Source of the DNA: Hygrophila difformis
Lineage: Eukaryota > Streptophyta > Magnoliopsida > Lamiales > Acanthaceae
Length of the DNA stretch: 64,000 bases
NCBI GenBank assembly: GCA_030278955.1
Contig: JAOANR010000006.1
Coordinates: 60,005,060-60,069,059 of the forward strand
Direction: 5' to 3'
Shown here: one piece after another, positions 1 through 11,214 of the stretch
How the letters are laid out: every line of letters begins with the position of its first letter
How positions within the stretch are numbered: position 1 is the stretch's first letter
Notes under the pieces: model-generated
The model's input: the letters and a program-made list of their open reading frames with translations, nothing else
What the model was told of the DNA's origin: nothing
Database searches by the model: none
Program-made: the position numbers and the translations under genes

Positions 1-3000
1 TTAAATTTAAGGAATTAAAAACTTTTAAGTCCAAGACTATTAAATTAGCAGATGAGTATTAATTTATAGATTATCAAGAAATTACTTAAGTCCCGAAATT
101 TATGTATACGAGATGGATTAAACATTTGCCAAAGGCAAATTAAGTATTACCAAATTATCCGACGAGGATACCGGATGGAAATATAATTTAGTGGTCAAAA
201 GAGACGAGTTTATGAACGGTTAGACTCTAAATAAAAATATTATTGGACATGAACTGGGTTATCAAACTTAGTCAACATAATTTAAGTAAAAAGCCTTAGG
301 CTAATAATTTATGAAATTTAAGACCGGCCCAAATTGTAATTAGCAAGTTGTGTCAACTGGAAGGGTTTGAAGACTTGGACAATTTTTGCTAGAGTAACAA
401 ATAATGAATGATTAAAGTCTATTAAATAAAAGTATGTGTATAAGATAATTGAAGACTAATTATTAAGTGAGTTGAATCCATTGAGTTATACGCAATTGGA
501 TTAAATATTGATACACTTGAACATTTTGACAAAGAAATCCACTACTAGGTGTTTTAAATCCATTAACCCACTAAGCTATATTATGATAGTAAGATTAAAT
601 ATTAAATTAACATATTATTAATTAAGATCACGACGAATGATAATTTAAGTCCTAAAATCGCGTAATGGGCAAACGTCGGGAATTTTTGAGTTAATGTTGA
701 ATTAAATAAATTCGGACTCAAATTATATTACAAATTAATCATTAAGATTAAATTAAGAATACTTGGCCAATTGAATATAAATTATCTAGTGACCCATTTG
801 ACGATTAATTGTCCGGATTAAGGAATTTGGAATGGTGAATCATTTCACTAGTGGTGGTAAATTAATAGATGGATTAACCCATTAAATAACACAAAATATG
901 AATTAGTTTATAAAATTAAGTCCTTGTAATTAAATTAAAACACTTAATCCATTTAATTATCGGGAATTAACCCGACCAATAATTTACGATTGTCCCGAAT
1001 TGAAGAATATGGAGTCCCAAATTATTCGACTAACTATACCGGATAATTAAATAATTAAGTCCACAACTTAGATTAATTAGTCAATTAAGTCCATAAGTAA
1101 ATCAAGTGCTATGTGTTTGGGCCAATAAATTATGTAGTCCATTAAGCCAATAAGGAAAATAGAATTTGGACTGAGCCCAACAACCTTGGCCCAACACCAA
1201 ACTTGGCCCAACACCCAAAAGCATAACCCTAACCCTAACCCTAATGCACCGGCCGCCTTTCCGGCGCCGCCACCGCCGGCGGCGAACTTCCGGCGAGCCG
1301 CCGGCCACCACCTCCGGCCTCTTTCCGGACCCCCGCCGCCACCATTCTCCATTCCCGTCACCACCGCGGCCTCCGCCGCCCCTGCTCCACCGCCTCCGCC
1401 CTCATTTCGCCATTCCCACCCCAAATCCGCCACTCCTCCACCACGGCGAGCCTTTTTCCCGTCGCCGACCACCTCCACCTCGCCTTCGGCCACCCCTGCC
1501 ATCTCCTCCATATCCGCCTCCTCCTCCCAAATCGCTACCACCGCCGCGCTATCAACCCCAACGCCGCAACCCTCGACAGCCCTCCCCCATTTTCGAGGCA
1601 ACCACCACCACTGTCCTCCAGCCGAGCCACCACCACCGCCTCCCTTCCAAAATCGAGTCAATACCACCACAACCCCCTCAATTCCCCAACAGAAAAATCA
1701 AAAAAAAACCACAATCAAAATAAGAAGAAGAAGAAGAATAGAGAGACAGGGAGAGATACGCGAGGAACCCGCCGCCGCCGCCGCCGCCACTGCCACTGCC
1801 GACGACGCTCCACCACCGTTGTCGCCGATCCGCCGCCCGCCGTCGCCTCCTTGAGCGCTGCCGGAGCCACTGTGAGCAAGGGAGGACATAAACATGGAAT
1901 GAATTAAAGAGAGAATGAAAGGGGAAAGTGAAGGCAGAAATCGGTAAAGAGGTGGGTGACATTGGATAAGATTGGTGCCTTGGGGAGTGGGTGGCGTGAA
2001 GCAGGGGGATGGGGATCAAATCAATTTTTGAAAGACAAGAATGGAAGTCTGTTAGATTTAAGAGGTATGCAAGAGAGAAGTGGTTTTATCCGGTTAGAAG
2101 GCTGGTGTAAATTTGCCTATATAATCCACTATCCTAACCTCCTCCCACACGCCCCACCCTCCATTTTAATTTCTTATGTTTTCTTCTTCTTCCGTCCTCT
2201 CCTTTCTTTTCTTGTGCAGTATTTTATTCTTCTTAATCTGTTTTCCTTTTCTTCTGTTCTTGGCTTTCTTTCTTTTCTTGTTCGGTTATTTTATTCCTCC
2301 GTTCTTCTCCCACCCATCAAGTGCTCTTCCAAATTTTTAGAATTCAATAGAAGAAAGGAATAGGCAGGTAGTCAGTAAGGGAACTCCGGATAGACCAGTG
2401 TTTACTAAGGTATGCAGTGTAAAATATACTATGGTTGGAGGCTGTAGATACTATTTCGTCTAAAGTATTATTTTTTTTTTTTAGAATACCAAATTAATAT
2501 TAGAATTTTGATAGTCAAGTAGCTGCAAAGGATTATCTGCTCGTAGCCTACGTGTGTGTTGCATCCATTCCATCTTCGGTGACGGTAAGTAGATTTTTAC
2601 TCTTTGGAGTAAAAGCCAAATTTATTTAGCTTAAGCATGAATTTTAAATACCGTTTTCTTATTTTTAAATTTATGCTTATAGCTCCCTACTGCTTTTGGA
2701 TTATTGGTATGCCATTTTACTGTGCTTTATACTGTTCGCAACTATTCTCAAATCCTACGGATTTTTGAGCTCATTGTTACGGGGGCTGGGTCTGGGTATG
2801 GGCTGGCTGCCCAACTCCTGCGTTGTTGTGCACTTAATCGCCACACGGGGACTTTTGGGGCTATCCAGGCGGTTCCATATCTGATTCCAGTGGTGGGTTT
2901 CGAGGAAATTTCTTACCTCCCCCACACCCTTGCGTGAATGTGCAGTTTGAGCCCGCTGGGATCCTGCACATCACAGTGGCTGGGATTTTACATCTCGGTA

Positions 3001-3832
3001 ACGCATAATGCTGTATTAACTATTCCCGGGTTAGATTAATATTGACTTTATGTACAAATTATTCTCGTTTTTAGCATACCATTACCATAACTGTTGTCTT
3101 TAAATTATTTCTGCTACCCTACCTCCTCCGGGAGTAAACTTCTACTTACTCAGCGATTGTTTTCGCTGACTCTACACTTGTCACCATTTCCTTTCAGGTT
3201 TCAGATCTGCAAGGTTGATAGAGCATATTTTGCACGGGCACGGTATGGGGTATCGTTTATAAGAAAATGTATTTTTAAATCTTCTTTGGGATGAAAACAT
3301 ATTACTTGGCATAGATAAAAGTTTTGTGAGGCAAAAATAAATTTTAAGAAGTATTGGGAATCAACTATCAAGCATAAATCAATAATTGGGTTTTATCCCG
3401 TTTGTGCAAACCTTGTGCCCTACTGTTTAAGCAATGCATTTTGCGTTTAACAGTGTTATTTTGAAATACGAGTTAGACAACCCCTTTTTATAATATTTTT
3501 CAACTGCGAGGTACAACCTCTTTTAAAATAAAAACTTCCATGGATTTATTCCTTTTCTGTCATTGAGCTCATTTGAGGGATGCGTTCCTCCGTTTTGGTT
3601 GTACAAATCAACCGTTTTTGTTAAGCTTATTATATACACTACAGTATTATAAGCTTCATTGCGAATTATATGCTAGCTTGTCCGGAACGTGGTTAGCATA
3701 TACATTCAGCTGGATTATTTATTCTAGCCTTAGCGTATTTCGGGCGGACCGTAATACGTGGCGGTAGCACCCGCACCCATTGTTCCCGCACTTTTCTTCC
3801 GCTGCCTCTTTAGGGAAAATGGGGGTGTTACA
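1..3832 (+). mobile_element. 3-prime portion of a long Ty3/gypsy-type LTR (solo or 3-prime LTR)
   Basis: The block ends at 3832 in GGGGGTGTTACA, the usual 3-prime terminus of plant gypsy LTRs that begin TGTAACACC. The first 1.1 kb is AT-rich with recurring AATTAAGTCC-like words. A GC-rich proline-codon tract follows (1240-1855), then pyrimidine-rich sequence and GGAACTCCGG-like LTR text. No tRNA-Met primer-binding site follows 3832, so this is a 3-prime or solo LTR rather than a 5-prime LTR. The left end lies outside the window. The proline-rich open frames at 1186-1854 are low-complexity and I do not treat them as a gene. The family (Tekay-like) is an inference. Confidence 0.5.
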
Positions 3833-4957
3833 AGAATATTGTATGACATGAATCAATCCAACCTTGTGAGATTTGAGCCATGAGTCACTTTTACTCATTC
3901 ATTTTCTTTGATGTGTGAATCATTTTGATTAAAGGAAACTAGAACTTGCGATTGGGACCGATTCAAGACCATGCCATATTCCAAAAATCAAGCATATGAT
4001 CGAGGCACCTAGAAAAACCCAAATTTTTGGCCTTCGTTTGAATTCCAAACCAAAAACATTTTCCCTTTAGGATTAACCAATTTGAGCCTATAAGCCTAAT
4101 TTTTCTTTGAAGCCCCCTATATTATTCCTATCCTTACAAAAAGACCCAGAAATTCAAACCCAAGTGTGCAAGAATGAATTTTATCAAGGCATTAAATTTA
4201 TGATCATCAATTCATCAAATCGGTATTCAATAAACCGATTCAAAATATATATATATATATATATATATTTGTTGAGATCCATTCAACATCAATAAATTGC
4301 AAATGACAAAGCAAATTAGACATAGTCTAATGTCATGCAATAGAAAAGAAAGGCAAAAGAAAGAAGAAATAATGATGATCATAAATTTTTAACAAATACC
4401 AAGTTAAGATAATATTAATTCTTGTCACTTCTTAGCCCAATAAATTTCCTTTCCTACCTAATGATACAACCGTATGCCCCATTACAACCTTTAAATAAGA
4501 CCTCATGATCTCGATTTGAAGAAATGAGCCGGTGGCGAGTTGGTCTGATTGCAAGCTTATGGGATAATTTAATTAAAATTGATTATGAGCGTTCATGATT
4601 AAACCCCCATCGAGAGTGAGTAAATTTTCCGATTCTCGTATATGTGAGGCTCTGTTTCATTTAAAGTGTTCATGTCATCCCTTGATTCTCATTTTTAAGC
4701 TTTGCATCTTTCAAACATGATATTCATGAAGGGTTGATAATAATGTTTGATTTGTAGGCCCGATGTAGTGAGCAAGTATCATTTCATTAAACACTGCAAT
4801 CAAGGGAAGTTAATACTTGTAGTTTTTGATGGTCTTATCCCAATCCAAAAAGAATGTGATTTATGAAGCCATGAAAATGAATTGAATATGTAGAGTCCGT
4901 GTTCTTAGGAACATTGACTCTGACTGCTCGGGGACGATCAGTATTAAATGTGAGGAT
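3833..4957. other. Intergenic AT-rich sequence without a recognisable gene
   Basis: No convincing coding exon was seen. There is an (AT)n microsatellite at about 4247-4268. The rest is AT-rich and probably old transposon-derived DNA, but nothing identifies it. Confidence 0.5.
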
Positions 4958-5511
4958 GTTGATAATGGCCAGAAATGACCATTATTTTCAATCCATTTCC
5001 GTGTCTGAAACGGGCATTTGATCGCATTCCGGTCTTGTATTAAATAAGAAAACAGTGGAATTGGACTGATTTATGCATAATTGTAAAATATTGAGCTGGT
5101 ATGAAAAATGCACAAATATGTAATTTTATTACATATTTATGTTAGAAAAATCCAAAAAACATGAGAAAAAGAAAAGAAAAGAAAAAGGATGCAAAAAGAT
5201 GGGTAAAAGAATAAACAAGCCCACAAAAATACAAAAAGATGGGAAAAGATAGAAAAGCCCACAAAAATGATAACTTCGGCCCATCTGGCCCATTCAGCTC
5301 TGTCTGGGGACATCCTGTCGAGGAACCCTGGTCGAGGACCATGGTTCCGCGACACAGGAGAGGATAGCGACCAGCATACAACATGAGGAACAAGACCCAG
5401 TCGAGAAGCCTTGCCACATGCAACCCAGTTCCGCGACAAAGTTGTGATGTGTGTGATGTCTTGAGACACAGTGGGCCTCAGATCAAGCCCATGGGCCTAG
5501 GGCTTCACTCC

Positions 5512-5520
5512 TATAAATAT
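5512..5520 (+). promoter_or_regulatory. TATA box of the LTR promoter
   Basis: TATAAATAT sits downstream of a GGGCCTAGGGCTTCACTCC stretch and upstream of a T/C-rich leader. This is the arrangement of a U3/R boundary in plant LTRs. Confidence 0.5.
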
Positions 5521-6149
5521 GAGGAGACCCCCATGAGCTCAGGGTTAGATTTTCATTTTCTCTTGAAGACAGATTGAAGGAATTCTCTCTAGGTAGTTCT
5601 TAGCTTAGTTTTATTTTTTTTTTTGTATTATTTAATTCTTGCATTAGCTTAGCTTAGAATAGTTTCATACTTCTGTTTTTGATTTAAATAGCTTAAGTAG
5701 CCACTGTTCACAGTTTCGTTTTTGTTATTAAGCTTGGTTTAGGGTTTGTATCACCCAAATGATGGGTATTAACAAACCCCATTTAATAATATGGGAAAAT
5801 ATTCATCAAATGTGTCCCAAATCATGAAATGGGTCTCACACCCCATGGATTTTATGCTTTTATTTTCCTTTTTGGAGTCATTTTGACCCCATTTCCTTTC
5901 ATTATGCTTATTGTACTCTTTTTGGATGGCATTCATGTACGTGTGTGATCAAACCCTAGATTAGGATGTTGCTCTATTTTAAATGCTGTTCTAGATAGGT
6001 TTATTTCTGTTCAAGCATGTTCTTGATTATTTTAAAATGTAGTTTGGGTGTTTTTGGCTTAGAATAGCTTTTTAATCCGAAATGGGGGGAGATCACACTT
6101 TTTGCATGCTACTGTTCAACTCTGCTTTTACTGACTTGGGTCCTGAACC

Positions 6150-6665
6150 ACCCTTGTCGCCAACCGACTCCTGTCGACAAGCCACGTTTGTCGACAGGAG
6201 GGTGTTCCGCGACATGGATGTCTAAGGACACTTGTCTCCATTATCTGAAAACCCCTGGTCGCTAAACACCTTGTCGCGGACCCACGGTCCTCGACTCAAC
6301 CATGCTCAGCGACCAGGAACCAAACCCTTGTTATTTTTGTCTGCATGGCTCTTGTCGCGGAACACCCTAGTCGTCGACCCATGGTCCGCGACTCAACCTT
6401 TATTCCAAGACAGGAAATTATGCCATGCACATTTATTTTGAAAACCCTAGTCGCTAAACATCCTGTCGAGGAGCCACGCTCCACGACACAATTCCAGGAT
6501 CGTGACTGGGAGCCAAAATACTTAGAAATTTCCAGAGGCAACTCTGTGTCGCTAAACACCTGTCGCGGACCCACGGTCCGCGACACAACTTTTGCTTAGT
6601 GACACAAGGTGAACCTCTGCCCAAATTTCTGTAAACCTGTCGAGGCACCCATGTCGAGGGTCTAG
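6150..6665. repeat. Roughly 95-bp-period array of GTCGCGGACC dyads inside the LTR
   Basis: Successive units contain a near-palindrome GTCGCGGACC-CAC-GGTCCGCGAC. Clear copies lie at 6273-6295, 6370-6392, 6465-6487 and 6561-6585. The last is a perfect 11-bp stem with a 3-nt loop. Copies at 6273, 6465 and 6561 are preceded by GTCGCTAAACA. The stem sequence drifts between units but pairing is largely kept: the 6465 copy has GAGGAGC paired with GCTCC. Related dyads also occur at about 5315-5355, upstream of the TATA box. Confidence 0.75.
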
Positions 6666-6738
6666 GCCCATGACACCATTTATGGTATCTCGACAGAATC
6701 CTTCTCCCTATTTCAGCCCAAAATTCTCATCTCCTACC

Positions 6739-6753
6739 CCCCCCCCCCCCCAT
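6739..6753 (+). repeat. Poly(C) run
   Basis: About fifteen consecutive C residues form a homopolymer in the LTR leader. Confidence 0.9.
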
Positions 6754-9164
6754 TATATTGCAAAAACTTACATCTGAATCCCACGGATTAAGATGTAATA
6801 TCCTAGAATTGCAATATAAGGCATTATACTGCCAAAATTTTGATTCTCCATTCCTATCTGTTAATTAATTGAACCCTCTGGTCATCAATGATTGATGATA
6901 TTAAATTAGCAATAATTAAATCACTAATTGTTGTGATTAGAGGACCTTTGTTCAATTGTCACTAAAACATTTTTCTATAAACAAAATCATGATGTCTTAA
7001 ACAGATAATCCGGACTGTAATTAATTATGGTAGGAGGGATTATTTAAGCCATCAATTATGGATTAATTCCATCACTTGCATGAGAAACCAATGTCTCTCA
7101 TGCAAGTTCCTCTCTTTATTTCAATTCATTTTGTCTTTTGTGTATTGTGTGTAACAATTAGTAAAGAATACATCAGACTAATGTTGGCGGGTATTCCCTC
7201 ATGGATAACTAGCTCGTATTCTGGGTATTAATTACTAAATGTTATTTTGCATGGTTTGGATAGCAATCAGTGGAAGCCTTGGCGGTTCGCCCATCCGGGG
7301 TTAAAATAGCTGCTCAGCTGACTCCTATCCAGATACAGATTTATTTTACTTATATTATTTTCCAACCCAAATTCCAATCTGTAGTAAAACTCCGCTAATG
7401 TCTGTCAACATTAGCTGATAAGTATTGCAGAGAGGAAGCATGTAGGTCTTTATCCGAATTCACAGACAGTGGGGGCCCAACTGGCATTGACACTGCCATT
7501 ACAGGGTCTAAGCTGTCTAAATTCACTCCATCCGAGTAATTGGGAAATTGGACGGTAGATGTTTACAGTCCACCCAATTATTCTGCCCTTACTTTGGTCT
7601 CCTGACCACTTCTTTTCTGTGTTTCACCTTCTGTCTAGACCCGCATCTATATTTTGGGTCAGTTAATTTTACACTTCCATATATCTGTATGCATGATATT
7701 ATTATGTATTATTGTGGTCTAAAATATTTTGGGATTCTTCTCTTGGACATTAGAAGTCTAGATCTTAAACAGATATTGCGTATTAAATTTCCGATAAAAA
7801 CTCCTTTGTAAAATCCGGATCTGAGTAAGGGATAAATTCATCAGTTATGACTAATTCATATTCTGATAAGGGTTGATTTTGGGAAATTAGAAGCAGAGTC
7901 AGCGATTAGGTCTCATCTGGACTGAAAGGATCTGTGTTTTAACTGAGAGTCTAGTACCTGTTTAGGGAATGATTTTCAAATCCATTATTTTCCAAAATTG
8001 CTGTTTGTTAGGAATCTAAGATTAAATATTACACCGAGATGGGGTCCGCTTGGACTCAAATACAGTGTAGTAAATAATTTTAGAGGAACATCATCCAGGC
8101 CTTGGTTATTTTCTAAGATAGGGTTGAGTTTTCTCTCAACTGCTATCCTCTTCTGCCAAAGCCTATTTTTGAGTCCTGAGTGAGTGCATCCGGAACAAAC
8201 TAATTTATTAGTTCGTTTCATTAGTTTGTATCTCATAATCACCCGGAAGGAAGTGAACACACAAGTGGTTCACCAAGAGCCGGGAATTCTTGATCCATAC
8301 CCCTTCATCCTGATGGGGAGCTGTCTTTTACTACCAGGTCAGACCTTCAAAACCTCCGAGTGATAGGTTTAAATGCTTTCTCTTCTGCTTTCTTTACCGC
8401 TTTCTTTTAACTGCTTTCTCTAGAGGTCACTCGGTTGTATTGAGAGTTGTGTAACTGCTACTAGGATTGATAGTTAAGGGATAGTTTAGGGCTTAATTAG
8501 AATCTTTGGGTGTGACATGGGAGAATGATAGTAGTACTTGGCATTTCAATAAATGATCTGTCGGGTGTTACTCATCCACCATAGATGAAGTAACATACCC
8601 AGGCCAGGGCAGTTACAAATTTGTGGTATCTTAGAATTTGCGGTCTTAAGAACATGTAAACTCACACTGTAAGTACCTGTCTGTTAAAGGGAAAGCAGTA
8701 TTGAGAGCATGAGAATTAGCTATCTGATAGAATCATTCCAAACAAGGATCTGTGTATAAAAATGGAAGTTTAATACTGTTGTATCTAAATCTTGTCCAAT
8801 TTTCATTCTTTTCTTCCTGTCCCTTCTGTCTACATTATGATTCAGCTTCACAGCTAGCATAATGTAAATTTTCATTGCTTTCTTAGATAATGTTTATCGC
8901 ATTTCTAGAATAATCTTTACCTGCTTTCTAGAATAGACTTATATGCTTTGTAGAATAAATTTAAACGCTTTTATAGTTTAGTTTAAATTCATGCCAGTAG
9001 TTGTTAATCACTTTTTCAAACCCATTGGAGCAATATGAATGGAAAATCTAGTAAAACGACGTGGGTCCTGCTTCTATCGCACATCCTCCAGTGAACGATC
9101 CGGTCTTACTATAAATTACTGCAATTTTTGACACCGTGCGCTTTCGGGCCACAGTTTCTTAACA

Positions 9165-9640
9165 CGAGTAATAAAAACGTGACAACCTATAAATATATCC
9201 TTAATCCCAACTCCGCCATCATAAATTGGTTTCATTAAATAAAATCGAAAACCAGGATTATGATGTTTCAGAAAATGCTCATATAGTGGGAATGTAATAA
9301 AAGTTTCATGGCTCGGATTTTCATGACATGGAACTATGATAAATTTCATGATGCAAATTGCTAGGAACCTTCAGTGTGACAGACTGAAGGTTAAGACTGG
9401 ATTATCTATCCCAGCTGCACCGTGAAATTTGTCAAAAGTTTCATGCCAGGGAGGTCCACAGCGCCGTTTGAAATCAGAGTACTCCATATGAGTAATAAAA
9501 GTGGAATATATCCTTAAACCCCTTCCTGAGAATCATAACTCTTTTCATTTAATAAATTTGACCTGGGATATTTTGGAAAATACTCGTGTGCGGAAATTGT
9601 CAAAAGTTTCATCCATAACTCAAAGTTTCCATCTTCCAAA
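9165..9640. repeat. Two diverged direct repeats of about 150 bp
   Basis: The stretch at about 9165-9330 (GAGTAATAAAA, TATATCCTTAA, TTTCATTAAATAAA, AAAGTTTCATG in order) recurs at about 9488-9640 with the same word order and many substitutions. The function is unknown. It may be the inner edge of the degenerate gypsy element. Confidence 0.5.
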
Positions 9641-9856
9641 GAACTCCAAATATTTAGTTCTCATCAGAATTTCAAGGCACGGCTATTGAAGCAAAATTAC
9701 TACTTGGCAGAAGTCTATGCTTATATGTATAAGGAAGAAAGTTCTGAATAGATGCATCAAGCATGATTTATAATTCTATTACACGTATTAAAGATTTTCT
9801 TATTAATAACCTCAAAAAGCAAGTTTAATTTGAATCACAATCCAGATCAAATCAGT

Positions 9857-10320
9857 CATTATTATTGAGCTTGGCAACAGTATCTTCAAGGCCATGGACA
9901 ACTTCTCGGAATTGTAATGAGAGTGATGCTTGAAGCTTTGAATATTGATCCAATTGCTGGTTAATTATCAAAATATTGATGAACAAAAGGATTACAATAA
10001 TGGTCAATATATTCCAAAGCTCAGTCCCCAGAAATTAACACCTTCACGACTCACTGCAACAATAAAACAATGATCAACAATAATCATTACTCAAGAATCA
10101 TGAAACACCAAATTCCCAATAGAATCCAACAATCAAAGAGGAAGAGAAATGTTGATTGCAACTCTGGAAAATACATTTCCCTTTGTTTAAAGAAACCCTG
10201 GCAACTCTGGTAACCAAGATTTGTACAAAAATCATGATTGCAAATGAAATAAGGAAAACCCACAATTAAACTAATTACAGCAAACACATTTCCATTTGAT
10301 TCCATTTATGGAGAAAATAA
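9857..10320 (-). other. Possible small membrane-protein gene or fragment (unrecognised)
   Basis: On the minus strand a frame at about 9857-10000 reads a hydrophobic stretch (ILTIIVILLFINILII) followed by a polar tail (QLDQYSKLQASLSLQF, then REVVHGLEDTVAKL) and a stop. This looks like a single-pass anchor with a short coiled tail. A possible first coding exon starts at 10305 (MESNGNVFAVISLI). The splice junctions between them are not convincing. I do not recognise the family. GC-rich sequence upstream at 10380-10850 could be its 5-prime UTR and promoter. It may equally be a gene relic. Confidence 0.25.
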
Positions 10321-10851
10321 AAATCGAATCTCACCGTTTCATCGCAATTGATAACAGAAACAAATGGCGAAGATAATTTAAATCACCCGAAACGGCGGCG
10401 TGAAGGGACGCCTAGACACCCAAAGAGCAAGATCGGAAAAGAAACAAACAAACAACATGAATTGTTTTATTCGAACGGAGAAATCATACCTTAGGGAGGC
10501 CGCGAATCTCGAGACTCGACTTTTTGAGTGCTCGACGGAAGATGCGACAGCGGTTGTTTTGCTTTGGACGGAGGAAGCGGCGCGCAAAGGAAGGTTTCAG
10601 TCGGAAGCAGCAAACCCACGCAACGTGAGTCGAGTCAGAACGGAGGCAGGGTTAGGGCAAAATCTGAACGGAGAGCAAAAATACATGAGGCAGCGGCACA
10701 GAACGGCATTGAGTGGCGGGAATTCGCCGTAGACTACAGAGAAAGTGGAAGCGGAGAAAATAGAAAGACAGATCGGGTCGGGAGGCAGGACGTTAGGTTT
10801 GGTGGGAGGCAGGCTTGGAATTAGGTTTGGTGGGAGGAGGTTTGGAACGAG

Positions 10852-10860
10852 ATTTGGAAA
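10852..10860 (+). repeat. Left 9-bp target-site duplication of the MULE
   Basis: ATTTGGAAA is repeated exactly at 17924-17932, immediately outside the other end of the element. A 9-bp duplication is the hallmark of Mutator-like elements. Confidence 0.9.
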
Positions 10861-11214
10861 GAGGCCCACTAATCTCACTCTCCCACATTCTAAATCCACC
10901 CCAACCCAATTTTCCCATACCCAAATTGCCCCTCACTAATTCAAACATTAAAAAAAAGTAAAAATTACATTTTATTATTCTAAATCCACCCCATCACCCA
11001 ATATTAAAAAAAAAAATACATTCTTTTCCTATTATTCTAAATCCACCCCACCCCCAAACATATCAAATTCACCCCAAACCCCTTCTTCCAACACTTAAAA
11101 CCTAACATATTCTCTACTTTCACCCAAAATAATACCACCACAAAAAATGAAAAAACACAAGGATTAATTTTCAAGATTCAAAGAAGAAGTGAAGGTGGAG
11201 TCATTAGCTAACAA

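Larger units (their letters stand above)
4958..9150 (+). mobile_element. Degenerate Athila-like Ty3/gypsy LTR or leader region
   Basis: The block starts near TGTTGATAATGGCC. It contains a core promoter (TATAAATAT at 5512-5520 followed by a pyrimidine-rich leader). It ends with text resembling the segment before the primer-binding site of Athila elements: a CTATCGCACATCCTCCAGTG-like phrase at about 9075, then AATTTTTGACACCGTGCGC (9124-9142), a possible decayed form of the TTTTTGGCGCCGTTGCC motif. No gag or pol frames survive nearby. The internal 7.1-8.9 kb may include other insertions. The family call is tentative and the boundaries are approximate. Confidence 0.35.

Noticed and set aside
1186..1854. 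Long proline/alanine-rich and glycine-rich open frames on both strands
   Set aside because: They are low-complexity translations of a GC-rich tract inside an LTR, open in several frames at once, with no domain.
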